From Shewanella profunda (GTDB taxonomy: Bacteria; Pseudomonadota; Gammaproteobacteria; Enterobacterales; Shewanellaceae): 64,000 bases of DNA. Position 1 is the stretch's first letter; every line of letters starts with the position of its first letter. This document shows, in pieces, positions 55,474 to 64,000 of this stretch. The notes beneath the pieces are model-generated. The model saw only the letters and a list, made by a program, of their open reading frames with translations. It ran no database searches and was not told the origin of the DNA. The stretch is from contig NZ_JAKILG010000002.1 of NCBI RefSeq assembly GCF_023283765.1, forward strand, positions 1 to 64,000, given 5' to 3'. The translations under genes and the position numbers were made by a program.

Positions 55474-56343
55474 ATGCGTATTTCCCTAGGCCCATTACTG
55501 TATTGCTGGCAGAAACAACAAGTCATCGACTTTTACCAGCACGTTGCAGCCAGCCAAATCCCGCTCGTCTATTTAGGTGAAGCTGTCTGTAGCCGCAGAC
55601 GCGAACTAAAATGGGGGGATTATCTTGAACTTGCACAAATGCTCAAGCAGGCAGGTAAAGACGTAGTGCTTTCAACTCTCGCATTAATTGAGGCGCCATC
55701 GGAGTATACCGAGCTCAAGCGTCAAGTAGATAACGGCGAATTTATGATAGAAGCCAATGATATGGCTGCAGTCTACCTCGCCAAAGAGCACAAATTACCC
55801 TTTGTCTGCGGTGCCAGTATTAACAACTATAACCGAGCCAGCTTAGATATTTTGCAGGGTTTAGGTATGCAGCGATTTGTCATGCCAGTGGAGTTATCTA
55901 AAGCTTGGTTAGAGCAAGTCATACAAGATAAACCCGCTTTTGAGGTGGAAGTGCTTGGCTACGGCTATTTACCGCTGGCTCATTCAGCGCGCTGCTTTAC
56001 CGCAAGGCACAAACAACTCACCAAAGACAGTTGTGAAACAATTTGTCGCCAATACAGCAAAGGGCTCTTGGCGCAAACCCAAGAGATGCAACCCCTATTA
56101 AGACTTAATGGTATTCAAACCCAATCGGCTGCTTGCTTGGATTTAGGCAGTGAAATCGCAACTATGGATCAAATGGGGGTGGATGTATTTAGAGTGTCAC
56201 CCAGCAGTGCGGAATGTATCGCTAAAGCCGAAGCCTTAATCGAAGCCCTTAAGACACAAAGGGTACTCTATGTCCCCATAAGCGATGAGCAATGTGATGG
56301 CTATTGGTTTGGTGAAGCGGGCCTTACAACGCATGCCAGCTAA
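55474..56343 (+). CDS. ubiV: Oxygen-independent ubiquinone hydroxylase subunit UbiV
   Basis: A 289-aa U32-family partner of UbiU. GGAAGA precedes ATG 55474. The cluster ligands of this family are present: VCSRRRELKW near residue 39, and RCFTARHKQLTKDSCETICR near 175-195. LGYGYLPLAHSARC is typical. UbiU-UbiV act as a heterodimer in anaerobic ubiquinone synthesis, consistent with an organism respiring under shifting oxygen. Confidence 0.95.
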   Translation: MRISLGPLLYCWQKQQVIDFYQHVAASQIPLVYLGEAVCSRRRELKWGDYLELAQMLKQAGKDVVLSTLALIEAPSEYTELKRQVDNGEFMIEANDMAAVYLAKEHKLPFVCGASINNYNRASLDILQGLGMQRFVMPVELSKAWLEQVIQDKPAFEVEVLGYGYLPLAHSARCFTARHKQLTKDSCETICRQYSKGLLAQTQEMQPLLRLNGIQTQSAACLDLGSEIATMDQMGVDVFRVSPSSAECIAKAEALIEALKTQRVLYVPISDEQCDGYWFGEAGLTTHAS

Positions 56344-56351
56344 TAGATGAG

Positions 56352-57038
56352 TCAATCTCCATTACTGGCCTTTGGACTATAAGTAAACTGACTGATGAGC
56401 AGTACAGTCGTCCAACATAATAAACTACCCAGTCCTATCCATTCCAATAGGGCTGGCCACCATGGGGTGGGTCTTGGAAGTTGTTGCACCATTTCTTGAT
56501 AAAAAGGTCTATCGCCTTCCGTTAATCCCAGTTCCAATTGCGGAGCATACAAAAACGTCATCATGCTACAGAGCACAATCAAGGCTAATAACCAAGTCCA
56601 ACGTCCGAATGCTGACCGGCCCAAACTGGCGAGGATTAAATAAAATATCGCGCTTAGGCTGCCCAAATAGAAAAACCATTTCAGGCCTAAAATGTGCAAA
56701 TGGTACACATTGACCGGGAATAAACCGACCCAAGCTAACGCAAAGAAGGTTAAAGCCAAACAAATAAAGAAAGGATATCCCCAACAAGAGGTTACATTTT
56801 GCAATGAAGACAAACAATAAAAAACGATGCTTAAACTGCCAAAAAATAACCCTCCATTAAGGACTACAGCAAGGGGGGAATGCCCATAAGTCCCTAATTC
56901 ACTTAGGGTATGGTTTAGAACGTTAAAATGCGGTTGATCTGAAGAATTAAACCCCAATACCGCCACTACAATCCCGAGCAACAACCCAAAAATACCAAGA
57001 AAACCAAATTTAGTGGCGAGTGTAGAACTCTTTTTCAT
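56352..57038 (-). CDS. DUF998 family membrane protein
   Basis: A 228-aa integral membrane protein with about six hydrophobic segments, starting FGFLGIFGLLLGIVVAVLGF. The motif NHTLSELGTYGHSPLAVVLNG near residue 40 is the DUF998 signature. The function of this family is not established. It converges on ubiV with almost no gap and has no obvious partner. Confidence 0.82.
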   Translation of the reverse strand: MKKSSTLATKFGFLGIFGLLLGIVVAVLGFNSSDQPHFNVLNHTLSELGTYGHSPLAVVLNGGLFFGSLSIVFYCLSSLQNVTSCWGYPFFICLALTFFALAWVGLFPVNVYHLHILGLKWFFYLGSLSAIFYLILASLGRSAFGRWTWLLALIVLCSMMTFLYAPQLELGLTEGDRPFYQEMVQQLPRPTPWWPALLEWIGLGSLLCWTTVLLISQFTYSPKASNGD

Positions 57039-57765
57039 GTGACGCTTCTTATCGTAACAGTCATGAATAAATTAGCTAAATAGGAATGACACTAACTTAC
57101 ATGGAAATTAAAAGATTTAAAGCGGCACATATCCGCTTTATGATAATTTTTTTACTTTCTCCGTTATTATCGATTTTTTAGTCATCCTTAAGCAGAACAA
57201 CAACGTCAAAAAAACCGAATAAAACTATTGAGAATTGCACCTCAGCCACGCATAAAAATGTAATCTCCCCCCAAAAATAGCTTGAATCGCCCCATAGCAA
57301 TCAATAGGTGATCGGCATCGCACTGTTAGCATTATTTATTTAACACCCGCTAGCTCAGCACAGGTATTACGGCTAAAAAATGGCCTGATGCTGCATTTCA
57401 TGTCTTAACTGTAATATTTTTTACTCAAACCTAAACCGAGCCCATTATAGGCGACAGAATAAAACACGTCTAAAAACCTGCGCCATATAAACACCTAACC
57501 GATTGATTAGCTTAATATAGCATAGGGATAGTTTGATAAGCATGGCTATAGACTAAAGTGGAATACTCAAAAAATAACTATGCTGTTTTGCTGCTTATAT
57601 CAAACTAACTAGCGAATCGTTTTACATAGCAAGGCTAAGCGAGTAATCTTCCCCATTCTCGTTTTTGAGTTGAATGAAAATGCACCTTAACTGGCATTAA
57701 AAACAGTTTGGATGGCAGCTTATTCAAGTTTATTTTGTGCGACTCGTACTTTAAGGTGTACACCA
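57039..57765. other. AT-rich intergenic region before the YjiH-like gene
   Basis: More than 700 bases with no supported coding sequence. No repeat, tRNA or hairpin with a T tract stands out. The transporter's ribosome site AAGGTG (57753-57758) marks its end. It could contain an undetected small RNA, but nothing supports that. Confidence 0.5.
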
Positions 57766-59124
57766 TTGGCTACTGAAAATAAAAACCTCAATATAAAGAC
57801 GATACTCACCTTTATCGTCCCTTCGCTGGTAGGCCTGCTGCTGTTTATGACGCCTATCAGCTATAACGATGCGATTACGATTCCTATCGCTATCATATCT
57901 AAAGCATTACAAAGCGCATTAAGCGATGTATTAACCCTCATAGTGACTGTCATAGTCGTGGCTATGGCTGTCGTATCTTTGCTGGCAAAAATGCTTAAAC
58001 CGGCCTTTATTACGGGCAATCACTTCCTGAACGGCTTACTCAATGTGAGCCCATTATGGTTAATAACCCGTATTGTCGGCGCCGTGTTTATCGTGCTCAC
58101 CTATTTAGGCCTAGGTCCTGAGGTGATTAATTCCTCAAGCACTGGCGCATTAGTGTTGAACGACTTACTGCCCGTGCTGTTCTCAGTGTTTATTTTTGCG
58201 GGGATGTTACTGCCGCTGCTACTGAATTTCGGTCTACTAGAGCTATTTGGCACCCTGCTAACCAAAATCATGCGGCCGGTGTTTAATCTACCGGGTCGTA
58301 GCGCTATCGATTGTATGGCCTCATGGTTAGGCGATGGCAGTGTGGGGATTTTGCTGACCAGTAAACAGTACGAAGCGCGCTTTTACACTCAGAGGGAAGC
58401 GGCCGTTATTGGTACGACTTTTTCGGCAGTGTCTATTACCTTCAGCCTAGTGGTAATTTCACAAGTCAAGTTAGAGCATATGTTCGTGCCCTTCTATTTG
58501 ACTGTGTGTCTGGCGGGTTTTGCCGCGGCGATCATAGTGCCTAAGTTGCCTCCCTTGTCATGGAAGAAAGACCATTATATCGATGACACCCCACGCTTAC
58601 CCGACGATGAACTGATCCCTGTGGGTCACGGCGCACTCTCTTGGGGCTTCGAAAAAGCCCTAGAAAAAGCGGCCAATGCGGGAGGAATTAAAACCGTCCT
58701 ACACGAAGGTGTGAAAAACGTCATCGATATGGTGTTTGGCATTATTCCTGTGGTGATGGCGATTGGTACTCTGGCGCTGATCATTGCCGAACATACCCCC
58801 GTCTTTAACTACTTAGGTATGCCGTTTATTCCCTTACTGGAACTACTGCATATTCCCGAAGCCACCGAAGCGTCTAAAACCATAGTGGTCGGTTTTGCCG
58901 ATATGTTTATCCCCTCAATCCTCGCAAGCTCGATTGAATCGGATATGACCCGTTTCGTGATTGCGGCACTCTCTGTCACTCAGTTGATCTACATGAGTGA
59001 AGTTGGCGCACTCCTTATTGGCAGTAAAATTCCAGTGAACTTTGTAGAGCTCTTCGTTGTGTTTATCCTACGCACCTTAGTAACACTACCCGTTATCGCG
59101 GGCGTAGCACATTTGCTGTTTTAA
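57766..59124 (+). CDS. YjiH-family nucleoside-recognition (Gate) membrane protein
   Basis: A TTG start at 57766 is chosen because AAGGTG is 7 bases ahead and the sequence then reads LATENKNLNIKTILTFIVPS, the YjiH start. An ATG 54 bases earlier would add 18 non-typical residues. The protein has 452 aa and about ten membrane segments, including VGLLLFMTPISYND, then GRSAIDCMASWLGDGSVGIL and FADMFIPSILASSIESD of the Gate/YjiH family. Members are implicated in transport or signalling of nucleoside-like compounds, but substrates are not known. A strong terminator follows. Confidence 0.86.
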   Translation: MATENKNLNIKTILTFIVPSLVGLLLFMTPISYNDAITIPIAIISKALQSALSDVLTLIVTVIVVAMAVVSLLAKMLKPAFITGNHFLNGLLNVSPLWLITRIVGAVFIVLTYLGLGPEVINSSSTGALVLNDLLPVLFSVFIFAGMLLPLLLNFGLLELFGTLLTKIMRPVFNLPGRSAIDCMASWLGDGSVGILLTSKQYEARFYTQREAAVIGTTFSAVSITFSLVVISQVKLEHMFVPFYLTVCLAGFAAAIIVPKLPPLSWKKDHYIDDTPRLPDDELIPVGHGALSWGFEKALEKAANAGGIKTVLHEGVKNVIDMVFGIIPVVMAIGTLALIIAEHTPVFNYLGMPFIPLLELLHIPEATEASKTIVVGFADMFIPSILASSIESDMTRFVIAALSVTQLIYMSEVGALLIGSKIPVNFVELFVVFILRTLVTLPVIAGVAHLLF

Positions 59125-59155
59125 CAGCTTAAACTCGCTTCACTGAAATAACCCC

Positions 59156-59187
59156 AAAGGGGAGTCAGTTCAACTGACTCCCCTTTT
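59156..59187 (+). terminator. Terminator of the YjiH-like gene
   Basis: AAAGGGGAGTCAGTT pairs with AACTGACTCCCCTTT, a near-perfect 15-base stem with a single-base loop, followed by TTTG. Confidence 0.9.
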
Positions 59188-59276
59188 GTCATCTGCACGT
59201 CATGTAAACGTCATCATTCAGTCAAAGCCTCTGGCTAAGCTTGCTCTCGTCAACAGCCTAATAGGGTGCATACGAG

Positions 59277-60344
59277 ATGACGGGATTTGATTTCAGGAAT
59301 ATTGCCCCTACAGTGAAGGGGAATACGCAAAGCGCTAAGACTGATTTTTCGCCCACATTTAATCGCTCAGCTCACTTCGCACCCTCGCTAGACACCTCCA
59401 TCCCCACACAAGCAAGCCCATCGATATTAAACCTCCCACATATAACCGTTAATGCTTTGTGGCTCTCGGACATCCATTTAGGTTGCAAGGACTGTAAGGC
59501 TGATTATCTACTGAGTTTGCTCGCTACGGTGCGCTGCCAGCATCTGTATTTGGTGGGGGATATTGTCGATTTATGGGCCCTAAAACGTAAGTTGCATTGG
59601 CCCGATAGCCACAACAAAGTGCTACAAAAAATCATCGAGTTAGCGCAAAACGGTACCCAAGTGATTTATCTACCAGGTAACCATGACGAACTGATAAAAC
59701 CCTATGCCGAGCTCAGTCTTTGGAATATCAAAATTGCACGCCAACATATTCACCAAGGAATTGGCGGCCATAAACTATTGATGCTCCATGGTGATCAATT
59801 CGATGCTGATGTCTGTGTCGGTCGTTTTTATGCCATGCTAGGCGATAATTTGTACGACTTACTGTTGTTCCTTAATCGTAATCTTCACAGCCTACGTGAA
59901 CGCTTAGGTTACCCCTATTGGTCACTGGCAAGTTATATCAAATCAAGAGTGGGTAAAGCCCAAGTCGCCATTGGCCGCTATCGTCAAGCCGTGATCGACT
60001 ATGCACAGCACTTTGATGTCGATGGTGTTATCTGCGGCCATATCCACCAACCTGAACTTTCTACTCACCCAAGAGCTGCGCAATACAGTACACCCGAGCA
60101 GCGTCAGATCATTTACGCTAACGACGGAGATTGGGTTGAAAACTGCAGTTTAATTACTGAAACCCTCGCAGGTGAATTACAGCTCTGCCGCTGGAATGAA
60201 CAGACTTTAACACTCGACATACTCCAGAGTATCGCACTTGTACAAAGTCCACCCGATGTGAACAGCACTGTGCACGATAAATCAGCGGCGCGCAGGACGA
60301 ACACTGCCCAAGAACTCGAATCTCGGCCAAGGGATGTCGCCTAA
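59277..60344 (+). CDS. LpxH-like calcineurin-type metallophosphoesterase
   Basis: A 355-aa phosphoesterase. The catalytic metal motifs are in order: SDIHLG near residue 64, GDIVDLW, GNHDE, HGDQFD and GHIHQPE. These match UDP-2,3-diacylglucosamine hydrolase-like enzymes (LpxH/LpxH2), but there is an N-terminal extension of about 58 residues. Its 3' end overlaps the start of the acyltransferase gene by 11 bases, suggesting translational coupling and a shared lipid pathway. It may dephosphorylate a lipid intermediate for that neighbour; this is inference. Confidence 0.87.
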   Translation: MTGFDFRNIAPTVKGNTQSAKTDFSPTFNRSAHFAPSLDTSIPTQASPSILNLPHITVNALWLSDIHLGCKDCKADYLLSLLATVRCQHLYLVGDIVDLWALKRKLHWPDSHNKVLQKIIELAQNGTQVIYLPGNHDELIKPYAELSLWNIKIARQHIHQGIGGHKLLMLHGDQFDADVCVGRFYAMLGDNLYDLLLFLNRNLHSLRERLGYPYWSLASYIKSRVGKAQVAIGRYRQAVIDYAQHFDVDGVICGHIHQPELSTHPRAAQYSTPEQRQIIYANDGDWVENCSLITETLAGELQLCRWNEQTLTLDILQSIALVQSPPDVNSTVHDKSAARRTNTAQELESRPRDVA

Positions 60345-62223
60345 TACTATGACTATCCTTCCTAACCCAATGAATAATAATGAACAGACGTCAAAACTCC
60401 TTCCCTATAATAACAATGCAGAGCGGCTGTCAACGCTTAAGGTAAACCCAATGATCTTTACCGTCGATAATGTGGTTGAAAATAATCTACCCGCCATCCA
60501 TGGCAAGCCTTGGCTGGCTAAACCGGCCAAAGCCATGCTGCGTTATCTCCTTAATGAGAAACAATGTAACGATATCGCCAATCAGTTTTCCTACTTACAA
60601 GGTATCGACTTTGTCGAACAAGTATTAGCGAGTTTCGATTTTAGCTTTACCGTCCCGGCCAATGAGATTGAAAATATCCCCTGTGAAGGGCGAGTCCTCA
60701 TCTTCGCTAACCACCCCATAGGTTCACTCGATGCACTAGCCCTGATCAAGTTGATCAGCGAAATTCGCCCCGATATTAAAGTCGTCGCCAACGAACTCCT
60801 GATGGCACTTGAGCCTTTGCATTCAATCCTGCTCCCCGTGCGCAATATGACAGGCGGCACGCCTAAACAGCATTTAGAAAAAATCCACCAGCACCTGCGT
60901 AATGAAGGTGCTGTACTGATTTTCCCCTCGGGCGAAGTCTCGCGCCTGCGACCCAACGGGGTAAGGGATACCCAGTGGCATTCTGGTTTTTTAAAAATGG
61001 CAATTTCCTGTAATGCACCTTTGCTACCTATCTATCTTGATGCCAAAAACTCAGCCACCTTCTACGGTGCGTCGATGATTTATAAGCCGCTGGCGACGCT
61101 ACTATTAGTAAAAGAGATGTTCAAACAGGCCAAACGCAATATGCCGATCCGAATCGGCGAGCTGATCCCCAATGAAGCCGTGCGCTCGATGGATTTTCCG
61201 CTTAAGACCAAAATAAAACTGTTGAAGAATCATTTATATCGCATTGGTAAAGATAAAGATCCGCTGTTTATCACCCAAAGTGCTATCGCCCATCCAGAAT
61301 CCCGACGAGAGTTACAAACCGCATTGCAACAGTGTGAACTGTTAGGGGAAACTCAAGATAACAAGTTGATCTACCTCTATCACCACCACGATAGTAATCC
61401 CATCATGCGGGAAATTGGCCGCTTAAGAGAAATCGCCTTTCGCGCTGTAGGAGAAGGTACAGGTAAGCGCCGGGATATCGATAAATACGACTCTTATTAT
61501 CAACATCTTGTCCTATGGGATAAGCAACAATTCGAGATTGTTGGCGCCTATCGCTTTGCCAGTGGTGATCAAGTCTTAGCTCAGTACGGTGAAAATGCTC
61601 TTTATAGCCAGTCCCTGTTTCAATATGACGATAGTTTTATGCCCTATGTGAAACAAGGTTTAGAGCTAGGTCGCAGTTTTGTGCAACCCAAGTATTGGGG
61701 TAAACGTAGCTTAGACTACCTCTGGTTTGGCGTTGGGGCATTTCTCGCCAAGCATCCTGAATATCGTTATCTATTTGGCCCAGTATCCATCAGCAATCAA
61801 CTCCCAGGTAGTGCACGGGAAATGCTGGTGCATTTTTACTCAAGGGAATTTGCGCCCATGCAAACTATGGCCGTGTCTATGTCACCCTTTGGCTTATCAC
61901 AGCAACAAAAAGCACAATTAGACAACTTATATAGTAACGATGATTACCCGAATAATTTCAAGCAGCTTAAACAAATGCTCGCGAGCATGGGCGCCGCAGT
62001 CCCAACGCTTTACAAACAATATGGTGAACTCTGTCGGGCTGACGGCGTTAAATTCCTCGCCTTTGGTATCGATGCAGACTTTGGTGATTGCATCGATGGC
62101 CTAGTGCTAGTCGATACCCATAAGCTAAAAGGTAAAAAGTATCAACGCTACATTGGTGCGCATTTGCCTGAAGCTGAACGCATGCTAATAGCACAGGAAG
62201 ATGAATGCGAGGAGCTGGATTAG
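60334..62223 (+). CDS. olsF: Two-domain acyltransferase resembling OlsF (ornithine lipid synthesis)
   Basis: A 629-aa protein with two enzymatic halves. The N-terminal half (about 105-300) is a PlsC-type acyltransferase with NHPIGSLDA (the HxxxxD catalytic motif, near residue 126) and FPSGEVSR (near 197). The C-terminal half (about 345-580) is an OlsB-like GNAT-fold N-acyltransferase: IMREIGRLREIAFRAVGEG, then VGAYRFASGDQ and ELGRSFVQPKYWGKRSLDYL. This order matches the bifunctional OlsF of Serratia and Vibrio, which alone makes ornithine lipids: the C-terminal half acylates ornithine and the N-terminal half adds the second chain. ATG 60334 (overlap start) or 60349 may be used. Confidence 0.85.
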   Translation: MSPNTMTILPNPMNNNEQTSKLLPYNNNAERLSTLKVNPMIFTVDNVVENNLPAIHGKPWLAKPAKAMLRYLLNEKQCNDIANQFSYLQGIDFVEQVLASFDFSFTVPANEIENIPCEGRVLIFANHPIGSLDALALIKLISEIRPDIKVVANELLMALEPLHSILLPVRNMTGGTPKQHLEKIHQHLRNEGAVLIFPSGEVSRLRPNGVRDTQWHSGFLKMAISCNAPLLPIYLDAKNSATFYGASMIYKPLATLLLVKEMFKQAKRNMPIRIGELIPNEAVRSMDFPLKTKIKLLKNHLYRIGKDKDPLFITQSAIAHPESRRELQTALQQCELLGETQDNKLIYLYHHHDSNPIMREIGRLREIAFRAVGEGTGKRRDIDKYDSYYQHLVLWDKQQFEIVGAYRFASGDQVLAQYGENALYSQSLFQYDDSFMPYVKQGLELGRSFVQPKYWGKRSLDYLWFGVGAFLAKHPEYRYLFGPVSISNQLPGSAREMLVHFYSREFAPMQTMAVSMSPFGLSQQQKAQLDNLYSNDDYPNNFKQLKQMLASMGAAVPTLYKQYGELCRADGVKFLAFGIDADFGDCIDGLVLVDTHKLKGKKYQRYIGAHLPEAERMLIAQEDECEELD

Positions 62224-62356
62224 CCGAAAGCCGTGCGGCTTAATCTTAAATCAGCCATAGGTTAACACTTTGTACTAAGGGATTGGCTAATTAAGCACCA
62301 CTCTGTTATAAGTATCTGTAATGCTGTGCATTAACAGAATTAACAGGGAGAGTACC

Positions 62357-62788
62357 ATGACGATCATTATCGCCGATATTATGAGTACCCGAGTCGTCAC
62401 TATCGAAATGGACGATCGGCTCACTGTGGCAAAGGAAATATTCGATCAAGCAAACTTTCATCACCTGCTTGTAGTTGATGAATATAAACTAGAGGGAGTG
62501 CTCTCTGAGAGGGATTTACTACGAGCGATTAGCCCTAATCTTGGTAGCAGTTCTGAAACCATCAAAGATTTAGAAACCTTGCAAAAACGGGTGCATCAAG
62601 TCATGACCCGCAATCCCCTTACTGTAGCCCCTCACATCAACTTAGACGCAGCCACTCGCCTTCTATTAGATAATAATATTGGCTGCTTACCGGTATTAGA
62701 GAACGGAAACTTGGTTGGAATAGTCACTTGGAAAGATTTACTGCGTGCCTATTGTGAATGTCGCGCACAAAATCAAAGCGAGTGCTAG
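62357..62788 (+). CDS. Two-CBS-domain protein
   Basis: A 143-aa protein from ATG 62357 with GGGAGAG ahead; an earlier ATG at 62321 adds 12 residues that are not typical. It consists of two CBS domains: about 1-60 (IADIMSTRVVTIEMDDRLTV, EGVLSERDLLRAI) and about 80-140 (VHQVMTRNPLTVAPHINLDA, VGIVTWKDLLRAY). A pair of CBS domains usually binds an adenosine nucleotide and regulates a partner. No enzyme domain is attached. Its 3' end lies in the stem of a terminator. Confidence 0.92.
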   Translation: MTIIIADIMSTRVVTIEMDDRLTVAKEIFDQANFHHLLVVDEYKLEGVLSERDLLRAISPNLGSSSETIKDLETLQKRVHQVMTRNPLTVAPHINLDAATRLLLDNNIGCLPVLENGNLVGIVTWKDLLRAYCECRAQNQSEC

Positions 62789-62817
62789 CCCTAACTAAAA
62801 GCCTGCACTCGCTTTTT
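62778..62817 (+). terminator. Terminator overlapping the CBS gene stop
   Basis: GCGAGTGC (62778-62785), inside the last codons, pairs with GCACTCGC (62805-62812), followed by TTTTT. The stem thus includes coding sequence. Confidence 0.8.
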
Positions 62818-62834
62818 ATCATCAAATAACGGCT

Positions 62835-64000
62835 TTAAATCGCCCAGCCGCCCATATAAAACACCACTAAGCCTAAGGTAATCGCCAATACACCTACCTT
62901 CAACTTACGCCATTCACCGCTACAAATACGGCCTACCACTAAAGTGACAAAGCCCAGCATAATACCTGTAACAATATTGCAGCTTAAAATGATGAATACG
63001 GCGCAGGTCAATCCCGCCATAGCATCGACCTTATCGTTAAAGTCGAGCTTTGCCACATTGCTCAGCATCAATAAACCCACATACATAAGGGCTGGTGCCG
63101 TTGCATAAGCAGGAACTAAATAACTCAAAGGAGCAAGGAATACCATAAGCAAAAACAACACACCCACAATCGTTGCCGTTAAACCCGTTTTACCGCCCGC
63201 TGCAGTGCCAGCTGCCGACTCGATATACACAGCTGCTGGAGCACCGCCAACCACCCCTGCAAACATGCTGCTCACAGAATCCGATGTTAACGCTCTGCCA
63301 CCGCCGACAATATTATCATCTTTATCGAGCAGGTTAGCTTGGCCAGCCACAGCGCGAATGGTTCCCGTTGCATCGAAAATTGCCGTCATCACTAAGGCCA
63401 ACACTATCGGTAATACCACAGGATTAAAAGCGCCCATAATATCGAGCTGACCAATTAATGAATGTTCAGAGGTAAAATCGGGGAAGGCAAATAAGCCTTG
63501 GTATTTCACACTTGGGTCAAACACTAACCCAAATAACGACAGCACGATAATCACCAGCAAAATGCCACCGGGTACACCACGGCGCTCTAAACCAATAGTT
63601 GCCGCCAAACCAAGTACAGTGGCAATCACAGATAAACTATTAATATCACCTAATTTAACCGGTAAACCCGCATTATTGGCGACAATCAACTGCACGCTGT
63701 TAGTGGCAATTAACAGTAAAAATAAGCCAATACCTATGCCAGTACCGTGGGCTATGCCTTTGGGTAAATTCGCCAGTACCCACTGACGAATACCAGTCAC
63801 ACTCACGAGGGTGAAAGTCACACCCATCAGGAAGATTGCACCTAAGGTGACGGGGATCGACATGCCCTGTCCCAACACTAAGCTAAAGGCCGTAAAGGCC
63901 GTGAGTGAAATAGCGCAACCAATTGCCATGGGTAAATTGGCCCATAGGCCCATCAGTAAAGAACCAAAGGATGCAATTAAACAAGTGGCGATAAACACGG
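62835..64000 (-). CDS. AzgA/PbuG-type purine permease, truncated by the right edge
   Basis: The last ~388 residues of a nucleobase permease; the 5' end lies beyond the window. Conserved motifs are [40 protein letters not shown] and [20 protein letters not shown], with ten or more membrane segments, matching the NCS2/AzgA group (GhxP, PurP, PbuG). These take up adenine, guanine or hypoxanthine by proton symport. It is unrelated in operon to the CBS gene, which is on the other strand. Confidence 0.92.
   Translation of the reverse strand, partial: VFIATCLIASFGSLLMGLWANLPMAIGCAISLTAFTAFSLVLGQGMSIPVTLGAIFLMGVTFTLVSVTGIRQWVLANLPKGIAHGTGIGIGLFLLLIATNSVQLIVANNAGLPVKLGDINSLSVIATVLGLAATIGLERRGVPGGILLVIIVLSLFGLVFDPSVKYQGLFAFPDFTSEHSLIGQLDIMGAFNPVVLPIVLALVMTAIFDATGTIRAVAGQANLLDKDDNIVGGGRALTSDSVSSMFAGVVGGAPAAVYIESAAGTAAGGKTGLTATIVGVLFLLMVFLAPLSYLVPAYATAPALMYVGLLMLSNVAKLDFNDKVDAMAGLTCAVFIILSCNIVTGIMLGFVTLVVGRICSGEWRKLKVGVLAITLGLVVFYMGGWAI

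Overview
The window looks like a chromosomal segment of a Shewanella species. This is inferred from protein similarity and gene order (the relA / rlmD / barA neighbourhood, the nrdR-ribD-ribE-ribBX-ribH-nusB-thiL-pgpA block, UbiTUV, moderate GC); no database search was run. Most of it is well-ordered gammaproteobacterial core genome. The accessory-looking parts are the first ~9.6 kb and several LysR- or TetR-controlled cassettes.

Layout. Bases 1-9.7 kb form an accessory block downstream of relA, where many relatives carry mazG/pyrG. It holds the tail of an unknown gene, a cluster of CCGGATTTCC repeats, a 1584-aa DUF4011-type SF1 helicase with a nuclease-like domain and DUF3320 (a candidate antiphage protein), an OsmC peroxidase, a double PRC-barrel protein and a membrane-anchored FAD oxidoreductase. 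From 9.8 to 17 kb come relA and rlmD (minus strand), then barA and yjaG (plus strand). From 17.2 to 21.4 kb there is a LysR regulator divergent from an AEC transporter, then SOS-controlled recN. From 21.5 to 29.1 kb the minus strand carries the riboflavin/thiamine block with nrdR and glyA. From 29.3 to 34.5 kb lie ettA and a LysR regulator divergent from an MBL-fold / DsbA-like / NTF2-like trio.

From 34.8 to 45.3 kb are two RND efflux systems. The first (plus strand) is intact. The second (minus strand, MexEF/OqxAB-like) has an intact adaptor, a divergent TetR gene and a clear promoter flanked by two operator-like palindromes, but its permease gene is broken by what looks like a 20-nt deletion. 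From 45.6 to 49.4 kb are a periplasmic binding-protein-like gene, a LysR regulator divergent from a divergent PurA paralog, and a YbgC-type thioesterase. From 49.4 to 51.8 kb are an HDOD protein and a GGDEF/EAL protein.

From 52.1 to 56.3 kb three peptidase-U32-family Fe-S proteins lie together: TrhP (tRNA hydroxylation) with its YfhL-type ferredoxin, and UbiU/UbiV with UbiT (oxygen-independent ubiquinone synthesis). From 56.4 to 64 kb are a DUF998 membrane protein, a YjiH-like transporter, an LpxH-like phosphoesterase overlapping a two-domain acyltransferase resembling OlsF (ornithine lipid synthesis), a CBS-pair protein, and a purine permease cut by the right edge.

The best leads are the broken mexF-like pump gene with its regulatory region, the DUF4011 helicase-nuclease in the relA-side insertion site, the altered PurA paralog with its own LysR, the phosphoesterase-OlsF pair, and the tandem repeats at 319-398 and 31082-31129. 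I found no CRISPR array, rRNA, tRNA, complete insertion sequence or riboswitch.
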